Shown: positions 12,986 through 32,100 of the stretch, in pieces
Numbering within the stretch: position 1 is the first letter of the stretch
Layout: each line of letters starts with the position of its first letter
Assembly (NCBI RefSeq): GCF_003073045.1
Contig: NC_037601.1
Coordinates: 21,240,150 to 21,304,149, forward strand
Direction: 5' to 3'
DNA from: Pomacea canaliculata
Lineage: Eukaryota; Mollusca; Gastropoda; Architaenioglossa; Ampullariidae
Length of the DNA stretch: 64,000 bases
Program-made: the position numbers and the translations under genes
The notes under the pieces: model-generated
What the model saw: the letters and a program-made list of their open reading frames with translations, nothing else
Told to the model about the DNA's origin: nothing
Database searches by the model: none

Positions 12986-13812
12986 GTTGGAACTCTCTAA
13001 ATACATATGTATAATTTTAAAAACCATTATTTTAATTATCTTTTCCCAATACAGATCAGGTTCACCTGACAGTCATTTAGATTTTAGAATTTACTGATTT
13101 TTTTTTTCAAAGATGATATTCTGAGATCATCGCTTTCCAAAACTCATTTTCCATATTAAGCAAAACTAAATGGCGAAGAAAAAGACATTCTGTACATGAT
13201 AATCACAAATTGTTTGGTAGATTACATTTTCCTATTTTGTCATGGTTTACCACTATTTTTTTTCAAGTAATATGGTAAACACTATTTTAACCTCTCTCTA
13301 TGATTCACTTACAGATTTATAGATCGTGTTCATATGCTATTGCATTTTTAACATTTTTTATTTTATTGATTTCTGCTTATGAAACTTATGAAACTTAATT
13401 AGCAAGATCACCAAGATAATCAACCTCCAATAAAGCATTTTTATATGGGAAAAAACACAATCTGATACCTGACAGGGTAGTAAAAATAAGAATAAAAAGT
13501 ACAGACTTAACAAAAACGAAAATACTTCACACAAAAAATAATAGCAATGTTCTTCACAAAAACAAGAAATTAGTCTTTAGAAGTGAGACTTAAAAAGAAA
13601 GCTGCCTTCTTGTTGCTTAACTGAGGATACTTTGTGTCAAAATGTACTACTGCTAGGCACCTAACTCATCAAATCAGCAGAAATGAATCTGTTTCACAGC
13701 AGCAAACACCTATATGAGTTGGATAAAATGAATCAGAAGATATGTTGCTAAACTGTACTGTTATTACGTTTGTGGCATTTGAAATATAATTATGTACAGC
13801 ATAAATTATTTT

Positions 13813-13818
13813 TTTATT
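13813..13818 (-). terminator. Candidate N4BP1 poly(A) signal
   Basis: AATAAA on the minus strand about 240 nt past the N4BP1 stop codon. It is the first strong hexamer downstream, so the 3' UTR is probably short. Confidence 0.45.
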
Positions 13819-14057
13819 ATTTCAGTTATTGGTTAGAAGTTTATATACCTTCTGCAGTCTACATCACACCCAGGTGGCTCTAACAGCCATATAAGCAATT
13901 ACCAAATCACATGGTGTGGGATCCACTGCTTAAAAACTAAGCAGACACGTGAAGACCCAGCCAGCTGCCTTATGTGCTCCCAAGAAGAATAGGGCTTGAA
14001 AATATATTTTAAAAAAAAGTGGCAAGACCGTTCATATACCTACAGTCAGCATTGGCA

Positions 14058-20249
<6,192 letters not shown>

Positions 20250-20260
<11 letters not shown>

Positions 20261-20420
20261 ATTCAGTTAGGTATTATCTCAGTATTAGGAAGCTGATTCA
20301 ATGATTCGACCTCCTCGAAGTCCCGGAAATGTATCTTATCAATAATAAACCTAGGTCTTCTTCCGTGTCACACAGATTTGTTGAGCCCCCAGCGGAGTCT
20401 CCTTTACGGTGCAAACACGA
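20250..20420 (-). promoter_or_regulatory. N4BP1 start region with YY1-like ATGGCGGC
   Basis: The initiator codon sits in AATATGGCGGCC, which fits the YY1 consensus AANATGGCGGC often found at the start of metazoan housekeeping genes. Sequence just upstream is more CpG-containing than the introns. No TATA box is evident. The transcription start cannot be placed. Confidence 0.35.
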
Positions 20421-20991
20421 ATTTTAAATAGTAATAACCAGTGTGGGAAACTCCGTAATCAGTCACGTGACGTTGTGTCCCGCACAAAGGCGTGGAGATC
20501 ACAACCCGTGATGATTGAGACTAGCTTATCTACTAAACCTCAAGTATTCAAAGAAGCGCTATCAAAGCGGTGTCAAACAGAAAATAGTGAGTGCTGATTT
20601 TGCATCTTTTAGTACAGACCGGATCACAATCATCATTGTCTTACGAAACTCTGTCTCACAGAATTTTTGCAGTACTTTCGAGTTTTCCTCGAAACATCCA
20701 GGAATTTTTCTCAGGCTTAATATTGCCGTCCCTCGAATTTGTAAATATTCCGGTATTCTGTTTAACAGCATTTTTTTCAACTGAAATCTAGTTTGAACTT
20801 CTTCAAAGCTACTGAAATATTTATATCACATTTCCGACGACTTGCTGATGACAAGCTAGTCACTGTCATGGATCTAGTCAGTGCTAGGACTTGGCGCGTG
20901 TGTAGATGAAAGCGTGCGAATGATGGACGTTCTCCAAATGGAACGTGAAAAATGACGTATAGTGACGTCAAACAAAATAGTGAGGTAAGAG

Positions 20992-21176
20992 TGGGGGGGA
21001 ATTGGTATTTTACGCCGTGTCAGCAGCTAAGGCTATATCACGGCAAGGCAGCCAGCCCTGTAAACAGATGCCACGTGCAGAGAAACAACAACGTGCCCGA
21101 GACGAGAAATGAACTCAGTTCACTGTATTGGTGACAGGCGCTAACAGCGCTAACCGTTGCGCCACCGGACCGCTCA
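20992..21176 (-). mobile_element. tRNA-derived SINE with 10-bp target duplication
   Basis: GAGGTAAGAG flanks the element at 20982-20991 and 21177-21186. Read on the minus strand it starts with a tRNA-like head GGTCCGGTGGCGCAACGG then TTAGCGCTGTTAGCGCCTGT, which contains an A box. About 50 nt later GAGTTCATTTCTCGTCTC stands where a B box should be. The body ends CGGCGTAAAATACC. Length is 185 bp. This is the best-preserved member of a family also seen at 10005-10145. Confidence 0.8.
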
Positions 21177-21186
21177 GAGGTAAGAG

Positions 21187-22097
21187 GGGGAGACGTTGAG
21201 AAAAGATATGGAAGCAGAAGGACATTAGAGGGCATTTTTAGAAGAAGAAGGACGCTAGAGAACAGAGAGAAGGAGAGGTGATTGCATTTGCCAAGACATT
21301 TGCTTCGCTAGAGATCGAATGAGGTAGTATGAACGAAGAAACTACTGCCAAGACAGTAAGTTTGAAAAGAGAGTAGAAGCTACGGTGAATTTTGTGGTTG
21401 CGATAGAAGAGACGTTGATTGCCAAGACAGTGAGCTTATATATAGTGTGTGAGGTGTTCTTTGTACTTCGTAGATGTGGAAATCGAAGGAAAAACTATTG
21501 TGTTAGAGACCGTTTTGTTTTTAATAGTTAGGATTTTTTTTTTTTTGTAATTTTGATCAGTAAACAGACTCGTACAGGCGAATCATTCTTTAATTAAAGC
21601 GAAAGAACGCGCAATTGTCCGACCCGCTGGTGAGTTGGAGAGAGTGAAAGACGAGAGGCACTGGCGGCGTCGTGACAGTCACTTCGCCCCAAGACCATTT
21701 CGCCCAACATCAAGTCAACTCATCCCAGCTATGTCCATTTCGTTCCAAGACCGAAAAGTCAAATCGTCCTAAGCCAGAAAGACGAATCGATCACTGATGA
21801 AACAAGTATCATTAGCATCAAATCTTACCAAAGGAGACGTACGAAGCTCAGCTGTCTATTAAACAGCCATGCGAATAAGTTTAGCCATCATTTTATTCAA
21901 TAAAACTTGCCGCTTGGCTATACGCATACGCATGCAGAGAATGTATCCTACGATGGCAAATAAATGTGACCAGACGTTTCGGGAGCTAAAGTGGGACTCG
22001 TACCGATCATGGTGTTTTCACCAACAAAGAATGCCGAGAAAAGTGAAAAGCGGGGGTGTCTACGAAATGCAGTAAACTAGGACACAATTCACACGGC
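21187..22097. other. Spacer with possible repeat ends, no gene
   Basis: A purine-rich stretch contains GCCAAGACA three times (near 21290, 21348 and 21429) and ends in GGCACTGGCGGCGTCGTGAC near 21675. It is followed by CACTTCGCCCCAAGACCATT, in which TTCGCCC recurs. It looks like decayed repeat DNA, but I cannot assign a class. Frames of about 68 codons near 21869 show no family signature. Confidence 0.35.
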
Positions 22098-22590
22098 GAT
22101 ATGCCAAAGCCAAAACCGAAAGTACGGATGCGAATCAATGTACGGTAATCAGATTTTTAAATAACAAGCGGGACATTGATCAACTTTTAGATCTAAGCGG
22201 GTCATTTTATGAGCATTCGATTTATAAATCGGGACGTCTGATCACCATATTTTTCTCATTAAATAATCTTTTAAATTAAAAATATTTTATCATTTATTGC
22301 GAACTTTTATTTTGACTTTTTTGGGCGTATTATATGAAGACTTCGCTGATCGAGTAGTCATTATTAGCTTGAAGTACATAGTAACTACAGTGGCGTACCG
22401 AGAAGTGGTTTGGGCGATTGAGATGACAAATGTACACTGCACTTATTGCTGGCTGTAAATTTAATAATAAGTGGCCAGACTACATTTGTCACCTCAATTG
22501 CCCAGGCCAGTTTTTTTTTTTTTTTTTGTTTAGCCTGGGATTGTTTCCAATACAGCATGAATGTAAGTTAATAATATATGGATTTATACA
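22098..22590. repeat. Copy 1 of a roughly 490-bp direct repeat with internal hairpin
   Basis: Starts GATATGCCAAAGCCAAAAC and runs through AATCAATGTACGGTAATC, GCGGGACATTGATCAAC, ATTTATAAATCGGGACGTC, CTTCGCTGATCGAG and TTTCCAATACAGCATGAAT. Between about 22410 and 22505, GGGCGATTGAGATGACAAATG is followed, about 50 nt on, by its complement ACATTTGTCACCTCAATTGCC. It is probably a mobile element of unknown class. Confidence 0.75.
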
Positions 22591-22651
22591 GCACAAGAAC
22601 TTATATCTTATATTATTTATTATAAATTATATCGTGTATTATATCACGTCC

Positions 22652-23135
22652 ATGATATGCCAAAGCCAAAACAGAAAGTACGTTGCGAATCAATGTACGG
22701 TAATCAGATTTTTAAATAACAAACGGGACATTGATCAACATTTTAGATCAAAGCGGGACATTTTATGAGCATCCGATTTATAAATCGGGACGTCTGTGAT
22801 CACCTTGTTTTTCTCATTAAACAATCTTTTAAATTAAAAAGATTTTATCATCATTAAGTGAACTTTTATTTTGACTTTTTTTTTGGGCTTATTATTATAT
22901 AAAAAGACTTCGCTGATCGAGCAGCCATTTATTTGAAGGACATAGTAACTACAGTAGCGCTCCGAGTAGTGGTCTGGGCGATTGAGGTGACAAATGTACA
23001 CTGCACTTATTGCTGGCTGTAAATTTAATAAGTGGCCCGACTACATTTGTCACCTCAATTGCCCAGGCCAGTTTTTTTTTAGCCTGTGATGGTTTCCAAT
23101 ACAGCATGAATATAAGTTAATAATATGGATTTATA
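22652..23135. repeat. Copy 2 of the roughly 490-bp direct repeat
   Basis: The same series of blocks recurs about 554 bp downstream of copy 1, with scattered substitutions and small indels. The hairpin arms at about 22976-23069 are closer to perfect here: GATTGAGGTGACAAATGTA against TACATTTGTCACCTCAATT. It ends ATTTATATAGCACATTTTAAA, linking this family to the TTTATATAGC fragments elsewhere. Confidence 0.75.
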
Positions 23136-23691
23136 TAGCACATTTTAAACATTTTTTTAAGTGGATTTCATAATTGATGATAGTGGTGTGAGTGCACTAC
23201 TGTAGTGTGATGTACTTCAAACTCAATGAGTATCCAATCAGCGTAATGCCACAGGATATCAAATTCCACATCAATAAACTGCTGAAAAGCAAATACTAAC
23301 GCTCAACCCATGTATTTGACGCATCACATAAGTACCTCTCTTTACTTCCATATACACGTCAGAACAGTGTATGCATCAGAAGTACACATATATAAACACA
23401 AGGTGTCAATTTAAACAACATAGAAATGCTATGTCAGAGCTTGATGTCACTTAAAAAACATATGATCATAAAATAACTAAAAAATTACACCAGTTTAAAA
23501 AATATATTTTGTGTAAGTTAAATGTTGATCTAGGGAAATTTTGTCTGCTGCTGTTTTTCAAAGGAAAAGGCAAGTTGGGCTCAGTGATAGATACTAATGT
23601 TTTACGTCATTTCCACTCAATATGTTAGGTTTCCAATGAACAATTTACTTACAGCTGTGTCTAAAACATGCTGTTCTTGCAGGCTACAGCA

Positions 23692-23853
23692 TTTCATACT
23701 TTTACAGAAGGAAAACAAACTCAAATTCATGACAAGCGAACACTGGTGCTGGATGGTTTTGATGACAAAACAAAGATTGCCTCTGTTCTGCTCAAGAGCT
23801 GTGTTTCAGATATAAATATAAGTAAAAGATTGTTTTACAACCTTAGATTTTGA
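23692..23853 (+). pseudogene. Possible orphan exon or gene fragment
   Basis: After a good acceptor (GCTGTTCTTGCAG) an open frame of 54 codons runs to a stop: ATAFHTFTEGKQTQIHDK, then RTLVLDGFDDKTKIASVLLK. The composition is protein-like and hydrophilic, unlike nearby chance frames. I do not recognise the family; the RTLVLDGF block faintly recalls an RRM-type strand, but that is weak. No neighbouring exon in a matching phase was found, so it may be a stray exon, a decayed copy or chance. Confidence 0.25.
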
Positions 23854-23935
23854 GCAGAAACAATTCAAAACGTCAGCATCTACCATTTCAGCCCTACTAG
23901 CAATTTCACTGGTCTTTTGTTTAAAAAAAAAATGC

Positions 23936-26900
23936 TTTATTCAATGAGAAACATGAATTATTCAGAATAGTGAAGACAAATTCACAAGTGAAATTGTCAC
24001 TCCAACAATTCTGACAGTGAAACTAAAAGCATTTGAACTAGTTCTCCTTTTACCCATCTGATACTATAGAAATAATTGTTGAAAACCACAGTCTATCAAT
24101 TGCAGATTTCATATTGTCTCCATTTTTAACTAAGGCCACTTAAAAACTTTATATGGATTGCAAGCAAGATTTTAATCATTTTAAAGTAGTCTAACATTTT
24201 AGACAATAAGTTTCAGGCTATTCTTAACTGCACTAATATAGATGAACATTTGACCAAGTTTGGCAAAGGTTTTACAACTGTCATGTAGCATAAACAACTA
24301 TCACGTAAAGGTTTTGTCAAACTTGGTAAAACATTATCCATATTTGTATGGTTAAAAAAGACCTTTCTGTCATTACTTAAAATAGTACAAAAATTACATT
24401 CAGCATGCTTTCAGTTTAAGTCACAAAACTGATACCCTGCCCTGAAGGAAGACAACTCTGCAAAGGTGAGAAATTAATCACCTAACATCTACAGTGAGCC
24501 ATGGGCAGCAAATTTTAGTAATTTCATTGGATATGAACAGTGTCTAATGGCACACACCGACATCAAAGCATAAGCTAATTTTAAAAAAATAATTACATTT
24601 TAAAATTATATTCAGGTTCCAATTATCAGCAGAAAATTACAGTTTTTCAGATCCAACAATGCCTAGATCATGAATCAGTTTTCACATATCTTGTCACTAA
24701 GCAACTGCAACTGCCACAAAGAATCCTTTCAAGTCTCTGTAGACACAGGTACACATATCAACACCCACACTCCCATCAAAATGCATGCGCTCAGCACACT
24801 AATTATTATATACATATTATGTTTACCAAAACTAAAAGATGGCTGTAATATATGCCTCTGTAGTGAACATTTTGAATCCAGTATTGCTACAAAGTACATG
24901 AGGCTGACTGCATAATTGACAACATTTTAAACTGCTAAAACAGAAGTATTTTTAAAAAAAAGCAATCCCACTTGGGGACAACATCCAAAATGACAAAGCA
25001 GTTGACTTTAAAGAATGCACAATGATGAAGTTTTACATCAATCCCAAAAATAGACCTTCAGCAAGTTAGTTTGACATGCCTTGATGACTTCCAAAAATGG
25101 AACCAGATTTAATGATATGCCATGGGCTTTTCCCACACATGTTTTATGTGTTCAGTCAGTTGTAAAAATACACTCTGCAACTTGCACACAATTTGTTAAC
25201 TGAAATTCTCATTTTTATTCACACTTGCAAATGTATGCACAGACACAGACAAAGCTTTTACTAGCATTTCAAAGAAAAGTAGTGTGCATTACTTTTTAAA
25301 GCCATAACTAACTTAGAGGTCAGACAGGGCAAGGTTTATAAAACTATCAAAATCAGCAAGATTAACCAAGCAAACTGCTACAACTTCAGATCTATGTGAT
25401 TGCCAAAGTTAATTTCTGGCCAAAGAGAAAAAGAAAAACTAAATTTGACATAATCAGTATGTTGAAAATGTTACAAATGAAACATTTTTTAGTCAAAAAG
25501 CCACATTTACTTAGTGGAGCAGCAAGAAATGCTAAACTGTAAAGAGCATTTAAAAAAAAAAAAAGGTAAGTGATGACAAAAAACTCGAGAAGCAAAAATA
25601 AAATCTACATTAATGTAATCTCAGGAAATTCTAAATAGCCAAGCAGAATTTCAAGAACAAATTGTACTTAATTTTAAACCAAATTAAAACTAATGAATCA
25701 TGGCATTAAGGAAAATGGGCTTGTCCAAAATAACCGAAAAGACAATAAAATAAACAGAACATAATGCATAAATCTCATTGATTTAATGAGAAGACTATTC
25801 CAACACTTCTCAATCTTTCTCTCTCTCGCTGTGTATTTATGTGCATGGATTCGTGTGCACGTGCAGAAAATTAGAAATTTTTAATATACATGGACAACCA
25901 CATGCAAATAGCAAGCATCTAAGATATGAGCAGCAATATCATTTAAAAATATTTTAGCTGTTCCCATGACCTTGAGTATATTATTTTATTACATGCATCC
26001 TCTTCCACCCGTACAACACTGAGCATACCTGCCTAAATCAAAGCTCCATCAGAGGTCTATTAATGCACATAGCCTACACAATAAAATACCAGACGGTCAT
26101 GAGACCAAACAATGCACTCAGCTTTATTCAGTTAATACACAAACACTGCATCCTAATAAATGACTAGAGTAGTAAGAGAACAAATTCTGTTAAAGACATG
26201 TTTCTGGTAGCCTGTAGAAATTTGTAATATATGAAAATTCACCTAGGCTGATGGCACTTGCTCCTCCAAAAGCACTAAATGATACTTTTCAGGCTTGCAC
26301 TTCTAGAAATGCAATGAACAAGCCAATAACCACAGTGTTGCAAAGTTTTTAAGATGGAATTGTGATTCCCTTATATCAATGTATATGCAACTGTTGGTTG
26401 AATGAGTTAACATACACTCTGAAAACTATGAAGGAAAAAACAACCAATCCAAGCTGAAGGACATATCTCAAACACTGATAACATTATTATAGAACTGACT
26501 CCTACCAGCAGCACAACAGGTTGTTGACAACAGCTCAAACTGCATTATCTGCAGACAAAAGCCACATAACCTACAGCTCAACATGATGCAGCTTATTCAA
26601 AAATATTTTGAAATTGTTTACATTCTTAATAATCTTCCAAAACTGCTGTTCACAAATGTTTGCGCGTGTTCAAAACCAAATCTCTAATCTATCAGTACAG
26701 TCTACTTGATGTTAATGACAACCTTGTCTTATCCCCATTTTCCAGCATTCCTAACACTCATTAGACAGCAGACATTTTCCAGAACAAGTAGATGACCATT
26801 ACGAAGATTCTACACACTCAAACGGCACATCTTCTTGATAAGTAATTTTCATTCCTCATTACTCCAAGATCTGTTACTACTTCATCCTGTTTTCTGTATT

Positions 26901-29121
26901 GTGTTACATAATATGAAGCTTTTTCTTATTAGAAAGTATTCTGTTGCACATATTTTCCAATACAGCTTATGCATCTATAACTGAAAGTATAATAAAAGCC
27001 TGTGAACTTGTTCTAAGACTCCTACATAACAAAGCTGTGAGATGGTAACACACTACATTACCAACAGTAAACAGGTATGTCCCATGATATTTCATTTTAA
27101 TTAGCTGTAGTTCTCCACGTCTCAAAGATACAACAGCACTAATAACCTTTTACAAATGTTGCCAAATAATTTTAGTCCCTTATAATGTCCTCATTACAAA
27201 ACGTGGTCAGTATGCAATACTTAATATTTTACATGATGGTGCTGCAACCTTTAACGGCATTTTAGCTAACCAATCATAAAATAAGAAATACTGGATCAGG
27301 CCATCAGCTGACTAGCTTTGTCTCTTCAAAATGTTTGCCAAGAAATTCTTTCAACTAAACATGGAGCAACAACCAAGCTTGTGTGAATTTTTATTAGACA
27401 CACCCTAAAAAAACAACATAGGTGTAAAGAATGCAAACATGTATTATACTGCATGATTTTTGCTTCTTCAATTTCCTAGACACACCATGACCATCTGTGA
27501 AAATAACTCTCATTAGAGTATGTGAACTGGTAGGGTACAGAACCAAAAACACCTGATCTTGCAGTAAGACTGTGACATAAAGATGAAGCAACTGAGCCAA
27601 TCAAAAAAACTGGACTTTATTTTCATCAGCTGTTGCCCATAGATGTAGTGCCACATTTTGATTATTACATACTTAAAGAAAAAACTAAATGCATCAGCAA
27701 AGCTGACACTTAAAATCTTCAAAGACAACCTTAAAAAATTTGGAAATAAAATAACTGACACTGCTAAATCTCTCAACTTCAAAACTACTTATTTAGAATA
27801 TTCAAGATCACAAAATGATCATTCATATTACAAGTTAAAAAGCTACTGATGGAGTCTCCCATCACATAGCTTGCACTTGAGTGTAGATTAATTGATAAAA
27901 CATCAATTTTAGATTTCATTTTAAATTTAACATAAATAAAATCCATGTTGTACTACAGGAGGTCTGGAAGCAAGATGATCATTATGCAAACTTGTTAACT
28001 GTAAGCACAAGTCAAAGAAGGCAATAACACTTTACTTCAGTTTAATGCCAATTTACGAGAATCGTTTTCATTCATTCTAAGACTTTCCCGGTAGTTTGTA
28101 CAACCTCCCACCCTGTCCTTACCCTTTACAACCAATTACACCTTTCTTACACATTCATAAATTGCAATGTAGCCGCAAGGAAGCTGGAAATGAGAGTATG
28201 AAAGGATGCACATAAGTATTTACAGGTGGGTTTGGTATACAGCAGAATCACTTATAAAGCTACCATCAAACCTTGTGATGACAAATATATCTTTACTTCG
28301 TCTTCTAGTTCAAGCTTTTATATGAACACAATGTAATGTTTTGATCATAGATTCTAAGTCATTCAACCAGTTTCACAACAAGCATCATGAAAAGATTTGC
28401 TAATGCTGCCACCACTATTCAACATCCACCATCTGCATATACACAACAAGTGCAAATGTACAGATTTTATGTCTCCACATTTTGAAGATATCCCTATCTC
28501 TCTTGCTCACATACATATACACAGGTTCATATACATATACATCGGCACCTGTACAAAGCATGTAAACTTCATTTAAAAAAAAAAAAAATCACAGAATCAT
28601 GACAGGCCATTTTAGTCCTGAATTCTATTACAACACCATCCAACAGTTGACCGAGAAGATAACTGAGATGAGCAGAAAACAGATCACAGTTCCAACTGAC
28701 ATGGTAAGAAGCCTGGATCAGTATCACAAGATGCCACATCCAAAGCTGACTCATCCTTATTGGTGCTTCATCATTAAATAACACTGTCCAGTTGAAAAAT
28801 CCAAGAAACCAAACTTGGATCTAAGATCAAGCAAAGCCCTGAATTCCCTCTGCCAGTGCAGGTCAGTTCTCAGTGGCTGGCTCATCAGAGCCTGGTTGCA
28901 AGTTGCAAATTTTGTTTGACTGAACAACACCACCTGTTTTAAATACAGCAAATGTTTTGACTCAAATATTTGACACCGCAAGACCAAGTCTATAAGTGAC
29001 AATTTGTAATAAACATCCCAGAAAAACACTAGTGCGGCCATGATTTCTGACAAACATTCATGACGATTGCTTATGCCCTCAAAAGTGTCCCTTACTGGCA
29101 CTAGATGTGATGCCTGTAACA
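23936..29121 (-). other. Probable long ZNRF 3' UTR or spacer
   Basis: This AT-rich stretch follows the ZNRF stop codon on the minus strand. It shows no coding signal and is notably free of recognisable mobile elements, which is more typical of a UTR than of spacer here. Candidate minus-strand AATAAA hexamers occur near 27614, near 26122 and at 23936-23941. Without transcripts the end cannot be chosen. Confidence 0.4.
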
Positions 29122-32100
29122 TCAATCTCCTGGATGTTCTGGGCAGGAGCGGTTTTTCTCAAACCACTTGTCAATGCACCTGCAGCAAAACACAGACCAG
29201 CTCATTATTTTTGCAGCTTGCAATCTGCTACTAATGAATAAAACCACTTGAAAAAAAGTAAATTAAACCAATGGCCTGTATGAGCCTTTATGTTTTATAA
29301 ATTTTTATATAACTTTCTCCTGCCTATCATGGATTCACATCCAAGATGCAGTTATCCATAATACCATGTTTAAGAATTAAAAAAAAATGACAAAGACCAA
29401 GCAGACTCCTGAAAATACATAACAAACTATTTAGATAATGTTTGAAACATGTTTGCAAGCAACACAAAAAGTATTGCACACCTTACCCTTTGTGATATAT
29501 GCAAAGACAAGGAAGACGTGCAATTGTGTCTCCACGACTGAGATCTTCAAAGCAAATGACACATTCACCTTTATCTTCTGTCAGTACGTCTTCTGTAAAA
29601 GTTTTTTTTAAAAAGTATTAATGTTCTGCTTTAATATATATATATATCAATAGTGTGCAAACATACTTCAAGATATTAACACTTATGTGTATGAATATAG
29701 ATGTCTGAAATGGTTAATGTTTGTTGGCCAGTGTTACATCAACCAGCTTAATTATAGTGAAACAAAGAGCCTTGCAAACAGTGTTTATTGAACAATGAGT
29801 ATTATACTTTATTGTTGATGTTATTCTTTGTTTAGTACAGTTGCTTATTCTTTTATAGTTCACATGTTTTGTGTTTTCCTGTCCCTCGTATAGTCATGTT
29901 TCACTATTTCAATTAAGCGCTAAGAGCACACTCCTTAGGACTGAATAAGCACTTTACAAATTTTGCTTTACAATTATATACCAATAAAAAGAAAATAGAA
30001 GCAAACTGCAGCTAAAGTAAACAAACAAGAACACCCAACGCTGATATCCAAACTGAAATATGACTACAACTCAGAAGCAAAATCAAGAAGAGTTGATCTC
30101 TTCAACCTGATAATCAAAGGGGTATGACTTTCATCATACTGCATATATGTTAATACATTGCAGATTATATGTTGATATATCTGTAAAATTCAACTTTAAA
30201 TGGATCTGTAAATATTGCATATGTGTTGATGTATACCAGATCAAATTAGCATAGCACAATCACTTCTAAGCACCTTTAACATGGTGAAACCCAATAAGAT
30301 TACAATCTTCTGGCAGTGCTTACTGTATAAATAGTACAGTGCGCATCTCTTTGATAGTGCTCAGAAGTAGTGCTTACCATTGTAACTTATGCGTGGTTTG
30401 GTCAGACACATCACAAGGTGACACTCCACATCATCAGCTGCAATTGCTTTTGAGCACACTGGACACTTTATACCTGCAAAGTGAAGCACATGTATGCTTA
30501 ATTTTTGCTAAATCATGCTCACTTACAGAAATTTGATACTGGTGTAAGTTGCCAACTCTTGACACATTAAATACAGTAACACAACATTATATGAAATAAT
30601 GTAGTAGTTTATTCTATATATTCTAATATTTTGTTGTGTTATATGTACATAACAACGCGCACACCTGTAATAGTTCAGAACACAATGTTTATCCACACAA
30701 ACAGATATAACAGATGTTAATGGATATGTTAGGTCATAACATACTGCTTCCTGTATAAAGACATTCATATTATAACTTATCACCCTTAATATTATTCTCT
30801 CAAATGTGGAACAAGACCTCTCCAAAATTAAATCTGTAAACACTCAAAAGTGCATATGTAAAATGCACCAAATTGTGTTACCTTAACTGAAAAACGTCAT
30901 ATGCAGAATACCTTATTAAATGCTTGGCAATCTCCAGAAATACTTAAATTTCATTATGACATGCTACATTTCTGCAAAGCTCTAATTACAAGAAGTGAAA
31001 TTTAAAAAAATTAATATTATCAATATCAAGATGTAAGATTATCACTCGTGTTAGTAACACTATTTAAAAAGCAAAATTTATTTCACCAGTGTCATTTCAC
31101 CAAAAAAAGAAAACAAACAGGAAATACATGCTACTCAATGTAAAATAAAAAATCTAAAATAAACGATCAATTGCTCCTGCTCAATTAAAAAATGCACACC
31201 GGTTACATTAAACTAAAATAACCCAAACTGATCACACTTACTTCTAAAATGTACATTGCTTCGATCTGAAAATCAAAAAAAAAAGGTATGATGTGCTTTT
31301 CACTTTAGGAAGAAACTGACAGGGCTCTGTTCCAGTCAGAGAAACAGTAAAGCAAGTTGGTTAAAATCACAAAAGAAATTGTATTAACATTACTCTTAGA
31401 TCTTAACCAAGAACAATTGCATTTTACTTATGAATGCTATAACTTCACAAAAGTCATCTCTAAAATATTTATAAAAATACTGATAATAAATGACATTATT
31501 TAAATAAACTGTGTGTTAAACAATAAAATGATGTATAACAATATCATTCACAAATGCATAAAATTACTGTGGCTATACAAGCTAACAAAGTACAACCAGA
31601 TTTTTTTTCCCTGCTCTTTTTCTGTTCCTGACATCTAAAATCAGTCTGTGTCAAAGCAGTTTTGCATATCTGATTACTGTATATGGCAGAACTTGTTTCT
31701 ACTTCAGTATGAAGATCAGGAAATGGAGAAAAGCTAATAATACAAAACCTTGGAACGATTTGTGACTGATTTTAAGGGGAAAAAAATCATTTTGTTCTTT
31801 GGATGTAAGCACTGTCCATAATGCCACTTAGGTACAGCCTAAATAAATGCTATTTAATAAAAAAATTAACAATTATTACAACATGATATTCTATTGCCCA
31901 CTTAACAGTGTGGATGAAGTGATTCTATTATTTCAATGTTAATTTTTCCTTGTAAATGTAAAACCAGTTTTGGTTTCAGAATATGTTCCTTCTCTTCCAT
32001 TTTCAAAGCTATTTTTCTTTAAACTCTTTCATGGTCAATGGGCTCAATTTCGGCCATTTTTGGTTACTTAAAAGTACATTTTGTGATCTAAGTGAAACTA

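Larger units (their letters stand above)
9477..14057. other. Convergent intergenic spacer and 3' UTRs
   Basis: This lies between the stop codons of SLC35C2 (plus) and N4BP1 (minus). It contains the SLC35C2 3' UTR, whose end is uncertain; the nearest clear AATAAA on the plus strand is at 11027-11032, beyond a hAT insertion. It also holds a degraded SINE, a hAT element, a LINE tail, a second SINE and the N4BP1 poly(A) signal, each listed separately. No other coding region is supported. Confidence 0.6.
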
